Assembly: GCF_029893345.1 (NCBI RefSeq)
Contig: NZ_JARXVE010000007.1
Location: 124,001 to 188,000 of the forward strand
Length of the DNA stretch: 64,000 bases
Origin: Mycolicibacterium frederiksbergense
Lineage (GTDB): Bacteria > Actinomycetota > Actinomycetes > Mycobacteriales > Mycobacteriaceae
Direction of reading: 5' to 3'
Position numbers and translations under genes: made by a program. The first letter of the stretch is position 1. Every line of letters begins with the position of its first letter. The notes beneath the pieces were generated by a model. That model was not told where the DNA came from and did no database searches. It worked only from the letters and a program-made list of their open reading frames with translations. Shown here in pieces: positions 61,637-64,000 of this stretch.

Positions 61637-61960
61637 TCAGTCCTCGGCCTTGGCCGGCAGATCCTTGATCACCTGCGGATCGTTGTCGGTCTGCCCGACC
61701 TTGGAAGCGCCACCCGGCGAGCCCAGCTCGGCGAAGAAGTCGGCATTGCTCTGCGTGTAGCCGGCCCACTGGTCGGGGACATCGTCCTCGTAGTAGATGG
61801 CCTCAACCGGGCACACCGGTTCGCATGCACCGCAGTCCACACACTCGTCGGGGTGGATGTACAACATGCGTGCACCCTCGTAGATGCAATCGACGGGGCA
61901 TTCTTCGATACATGCCTTGTCTTTGATGTCGACGCAGGGTTCGGCAATGACGTACGTCAC
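61637..61960 (-). CDS. fdxC: Seven-iron ferredoxin FdxC
   Basis: A 107-residue ferredoxin with eight cysteines: C9, C17 and C50 fit a 3Fe-4S cluster, C21, C40, C43 and C46 a 4Fe-4S cluster, and C25 stands free, the layout of the 7Fe type (CVDCGACEPVCPVEAI). A C-terminal 40-residue extension is typical of actinobacterial FdxC. GTG 61960 follows AGGAGAG. It carries electrons to P450s or reductases. It may be co-transcribed with dapC 21 nt downstream. Confidence 0.94.
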   Translation of the reverse strand: MTYVIAEPCVDIKDKACIEECPVDCIYEGARMLYIHPDECVDCGACEPVCPVEAIYYEDDVPDQWAGYTQSNADFFAELGSPGGASKVGQTDNDPQVIKDLPAKAED

Positions 61961-62181
61961 TGATGTCTCTCCTGTTCAGTGGCTGCGGGTCCAGCTCGAT
62001 GGTCGGGACTCGAGAGTCCGACGTCACAGTATGCGTTGCGCATACCTGGACGCTCGTCTCAGTGTGCCCTAACTTCACACTCCAACCCATTTATGGGTGG
62101 CGCGTGGTAACAGATACTAATCGTTGCAGATACCTTTCGCCTAGCCGACAGGCCCATTGAGTTGGCCAACCGGTAGACCGA

Positions 62182-62197
62182 ATGCAACTTGTTGCAT
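62182..62197. promoter_or_regulatory. PadR operator overlapping its own -35 box
   Basis: ATGCAAC-TT-GTTGCAT is a perfect 7-2-7 inverted repeat. Its right end TTGCAT (62192-62197) serves as a -35 box, 18 nt before TACGCT (62216-62221) and 6 nt more to ATG 62228. Repressor binding here would shut the padR-fadH transcript. Confidence 0.6.
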
Positions 62198-62227
62198 AGG
62201 ACCGCCGGTCCCACTTACGCTGCCGGC

Positions 62228-62785
62228 ATGGGCCTGCCGCACGCCATCCTGGTGTCCCTGAGCGAACAGGCCGGGTCGGGTTACGAACTCGCCCGCCGAT
62301 TCGACCGGTCGATCGGCCACTTCTGGGCGGCCACGCACCAACAGATCTACCGGACCCTGCGCACCCTCGAAGAGGCCGGCTGGGTGCTCGTCACGCCGGT
62401 GGCACAGCAGGGCAGGCCGGACAAAAAGGTCTACACCGTCACGGCGGCCGGCCAAGCCGAACTCACCCGCTGGATCGCCGAACCGCTCACCGGCCGAGGC
62501 GGATCGGTGGCCGACAACCGCACCCGCGACCTGGCCGTCAAGATCCGCGCCGCGTCCTACGGCGACCTATGCGCGGTGCGGGCCCAGGTCGAAGAGTTAC
62601 GTGCCGAACGCGCCGCCCTTCTGGACACCTATCGCGGCTACGAGAAGCGACAGTTCCCCGACCCGGCCGGGCTGCGCGGCAGCGCACTGCACCAGTACCT
62701 GGTGCTGCGCGGCGGCATCCGGTCCGAGGAGAGCGCCATCGATTGGCTTGCCGAAGTTCTGGACGCCTTGAAGGAGCCCCAATGA
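62228..62785 (+). CDS. PadR-family transcriptional regulator (Rv1176c type)
   Basis: A 185-residue regulator. The N-terminal winged helix has MGLPHAILVSLSEQAGSGYE, HFWAATHQQIYRTLRTLEEA and KKVYTVTAAGQAELTRW, and the C-terminal half is the Vir-like coiled-coil dimer domain. ATG 62228 fits a leaderless start. Its stop overlaps the fadH ATG (ATGA), so it is co-translated with, and probably regulates, the reductase; a palindrome in its promoter supports autorepression. Confidence 0.9.
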   Translation: MGLPHAILVSLSEQAGSGYELARRFDRSIGHFWAATHQQIYRTLRTLEEAGWVLVTPVAQQGRPDKKVYTVTAAGQAELTRWIAEPLTGRGGSVADNRTRDLAVKIRAASYGDLCAVRAQVEELRAERAALLDTYRGYEKRQFPDPAGLRGSALHQYLVLRGGIRSEESAIDWLAEVLDALKEPQ

Positions 62786-64000
62786 GCTATCCGAATCTGT
62801 TGTCGCCGTTGGACCTTGGCTTCACCACAGTTCGCAACCGGGTGGTGATGGGCTCGATGCACACCGGTTTGGAGGACCGGGCCCGCGACACCGGAAAGCT
62901 CGCCGAATACTTCGCCGAACGCGCCCGCGGCGGCGTGGGCCTGATCATCACCGGCGGCTACGCACCGAACAAGACGGGCTGGCTGCTGCCATTCGCCTCA
63001 CAATTGGTGTCCTCGTCCGAGGCCCGGCGGCACCGCCGGATCACCGGCGCCGTGCACGAGGCCGACGGCAAGATCCTGTTGCAGATCCTGCACGCCGGAC
63101 GCTATGCCTACCACCCACTTTCGGTGAGCGCGTCGTCGATCAAGGCCCCGATCAACCCGTTCAAACCACGTGCCTTGTCCGCCAAGGGTGTGCGGACCAC
63201 CATCGACGACTTCGTCCGGTGCGCGCTGCTGGCCAGGGAAGCCGGATACGACGGCGTCGAAATCATGGGCAGCGAGGGATATCTGCTCAACCAGTTCCTG
63301 GCGCCGCGCACCAACAAGCGCACCGACTCATGGGGCGGAACTCCAGAGAAACGCCGCCGCTTCCCGGTCGAGATCGTGCGACGGGTGCGCGAAGCGGTGG
63401 GCACCGATTTCATCATCTGCTACCGGATGTCGATGGCCGATTACGTCGAGGACGGCCAGAGCTGGGAGGAAATCGTCGCGCTGGCAACCGAAGTCGAAGC
63501 CGCCGGGGCCACGATCGTCAACTCCGGCTTCGGCTGGCATGAGGCGCGAGTCCCCACCATCGTCACCTCGGTGCCCAACAGCGCGTTCGTGGATATCAGC
63601 AGCGCGCTGGCCGAGCAGATCAGCATTCCGGTGGTGGCGTCCAACCGGATCAACATGCCGCAGACCGCCGAACAGATCCTGGCCGAAACCTACGTGCAAT
63701 TGATCTCGATGGCCCGGCCGCTGTTGAGCGATCCGGACTGGGTACTCAAGGCCGCAGCCGAGCGCGCCGACGAGATCAACACCTGCATCGCCTGCAATCA
63801 GGCCTGCCTCGACCATGCCTTCGTGCACAAGAAGGTGTCCTGTCTGCTCAACCCGCGGGCCGGGCGGGAGACGACACTGGTGCTCAGCCCCACCCGCCGC
63901 GCCCGATCGGTGGCCGTCGTCGGAGCCGGCCCGGCCGGGCTGGCCACCGCGGTCAGCACCGCACAGCGCGGTCACCGGGTGACGCTGTTCGAGGCGGGGG
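62782..64000 (+). CDS. fadH: 2,4-dienoyl-CoA reductase (NADPH), 3' end outside window
   Basis: The first 406 residues of a flavin/Fe-S enzyme of the old-yellow-enzyme/trimethylamine-dehydrogenase type that removes the conjugated double bond in beta-oxidation of unsaturated fatty acids. The FMN barrel has NLLSPLDLGFTTVRNRVVMG, YDGVEIMGSEGYLLNQFL and RTNKRTDSWGG; the 4Fe-4S cluster cysteines are in CIACNQACLDHAF and VSCLLNPRAG; the FAD/NAD domain begins VVGAGPAGLA. The C-terminus lies beyond the right edge. It is coupled to padR by a 4-nt overlap. Confidence 0.93.
   Translation, partial: MSYPNLLSPLDLGFTTVRNRVVMGSMHTGLEDRARDTGKLAEYFAERARGGVGLIITGGYAPNKTGWLLPFASQLVSSSEARRHRRITGAVHEADGKILLQILHAGRYAYHPLSVSASSIKAPINPFKPRALSAKGVRTTIDDFVRCALLAREAGYDGVEIMGSEGYLLNQFLAPRTNKRTDSWGGTPEKRRRFPVEIVRRVREAVGTDFIICYRMSMADYVEDGQSWEEIVALATEVEAAGATIVNSGFGWHEARVPTIVTSVPNSAFVDISSALAEQISIPVVASNRINMPQTAEQILAETYVQLISMARPLLSDPDWVLKAAAERADEINTCIACNQACLDHAFVHKKVSCLLNPRAGRETTLVLSPTRRARSVAVVGAGPAGLATAVSTAQRGHRVTLFEAG

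Noticed and set aside
61961..62160. Several small dyads (GGACTC-GA-GAGTCC, TATGCG-TTG-CGCATA, ACCCAT-TT-ATGGGT) between fdxC and padR
   Set aside because: They are short and unrelated to each other; TACTGT near 62026-62031 may be the fdxC -10 box, but I cannot assign the dyads to a regulator.

Overview
The window is about 68% GC by eye, has many GTG starts and carries clear mycobacterial markers. These include trehalose importer LpqY-SugABC, GlgM, GpgS, FadD6 and FadD36, DapC/D/E, the sigE-rseA-htrA-tatB operon, and actinobacterial small proteins (DUF3117, FdxC). Gene order matches the M. tuberculosis Rv1175c-Rv1244 segment in reverse. It lacks PE14, lpqX and the ESX/PE/PPE genes of that segment, and it has an NAD-type malic enzyme where M. 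tuberculosis has mdh. This points to a rapidly growing Mycolicibacterium-type chromosome. I see no phage, insertion sequence, CRISPR array, tRNA or rRNA. No stretch longer than about 300 bases lacks a gene; the largest gap is fdxC-padR, about 270 bases.

Layout. 1-8.4 kb holds an anion ABC permease (cut by the edge), mgtC, an MgtA-type P-ATPase facing an ArsR-family sensor, lpqZ, malic enzyme and corA. 8.4-13.5 kb is lpqY-sugA-sugB-sugC with a SUFU-domain gene coupled to sugC. 13.5-20.2 kb holds small membrane proteins, a CitE-like lyase, a soluble MgtE_N/CBS protein with a DUF1003 partner, a lytic transglycosylase and mrp. 20.2-24.3 kb is the sigE-rseA-htrA-tatB envelope-stress operon with an O-methyltransferase facing it. 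24.3-29.7 kb is a TetR-controlled drug-efflux operon with two tandem isoprenylcysteine-methyltransferase-like genes. 29.7-37.9 kb covers glucan and polysaccharide metabolism (glgC, glgM, gpgS), folP2, fadD6, tagA and a LOG enzyme. 38-43 kb holds a STAND protein, a candidate type VII secretion substrate, and an ABC-F ribosome-protection ATPase next to an S4/Hsp15-like gene. 43-48.3 kb holds dapE/dapD, fadD36 and small genes. 48.3-54.2 kb holds a Nudix gene, a 2OG oxygenase and pruA-pruB with the regulator pruC. 54.2-60.4 kb is an accessory insert relative to M. tuberculosis: a carotenoid oxygenase, a two-component system and a roughly 918-residue sulfur-oxidation fusion. 60.5-64 kb holds dapC, fdxC, a PadR regulator and fadH (cut by the edge).

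Themes. Magnesium or divalent-metal handling recurs (mgtC, mgtA, corA, MgtE_N/CBS). Trehalose recycling sits near alpha-glucan and methylglucose-lipopolysaccharide synthesis. Three lysine/DAP genes are present. Many genes start 5-8 nt after a TANNNT hexamer, the arrangement expected of leaderless mycobacterial mRNAs.

Most unusual. (1) One protein fuses a CstB-like persulfide dioxygenase, a cysteine-less rhodanese, two active-type rhodaneses and a sulfite-oxidase-type molybdopterin domain. (2) A 13-codon leader peptide precedes the ABC-F gene, and its stop codon lies in the loop of a terminator-like hairpin, suggesting antibiotic-responsive attenuation. (3) A palindromic operator lies between the ArsR-family sensor, which has an unusual DHED alpha-5 ligand set, and the MgtA-type ATPase. 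(4) There is a two-copy family of approximately 60-bp palindromes with shared ends.
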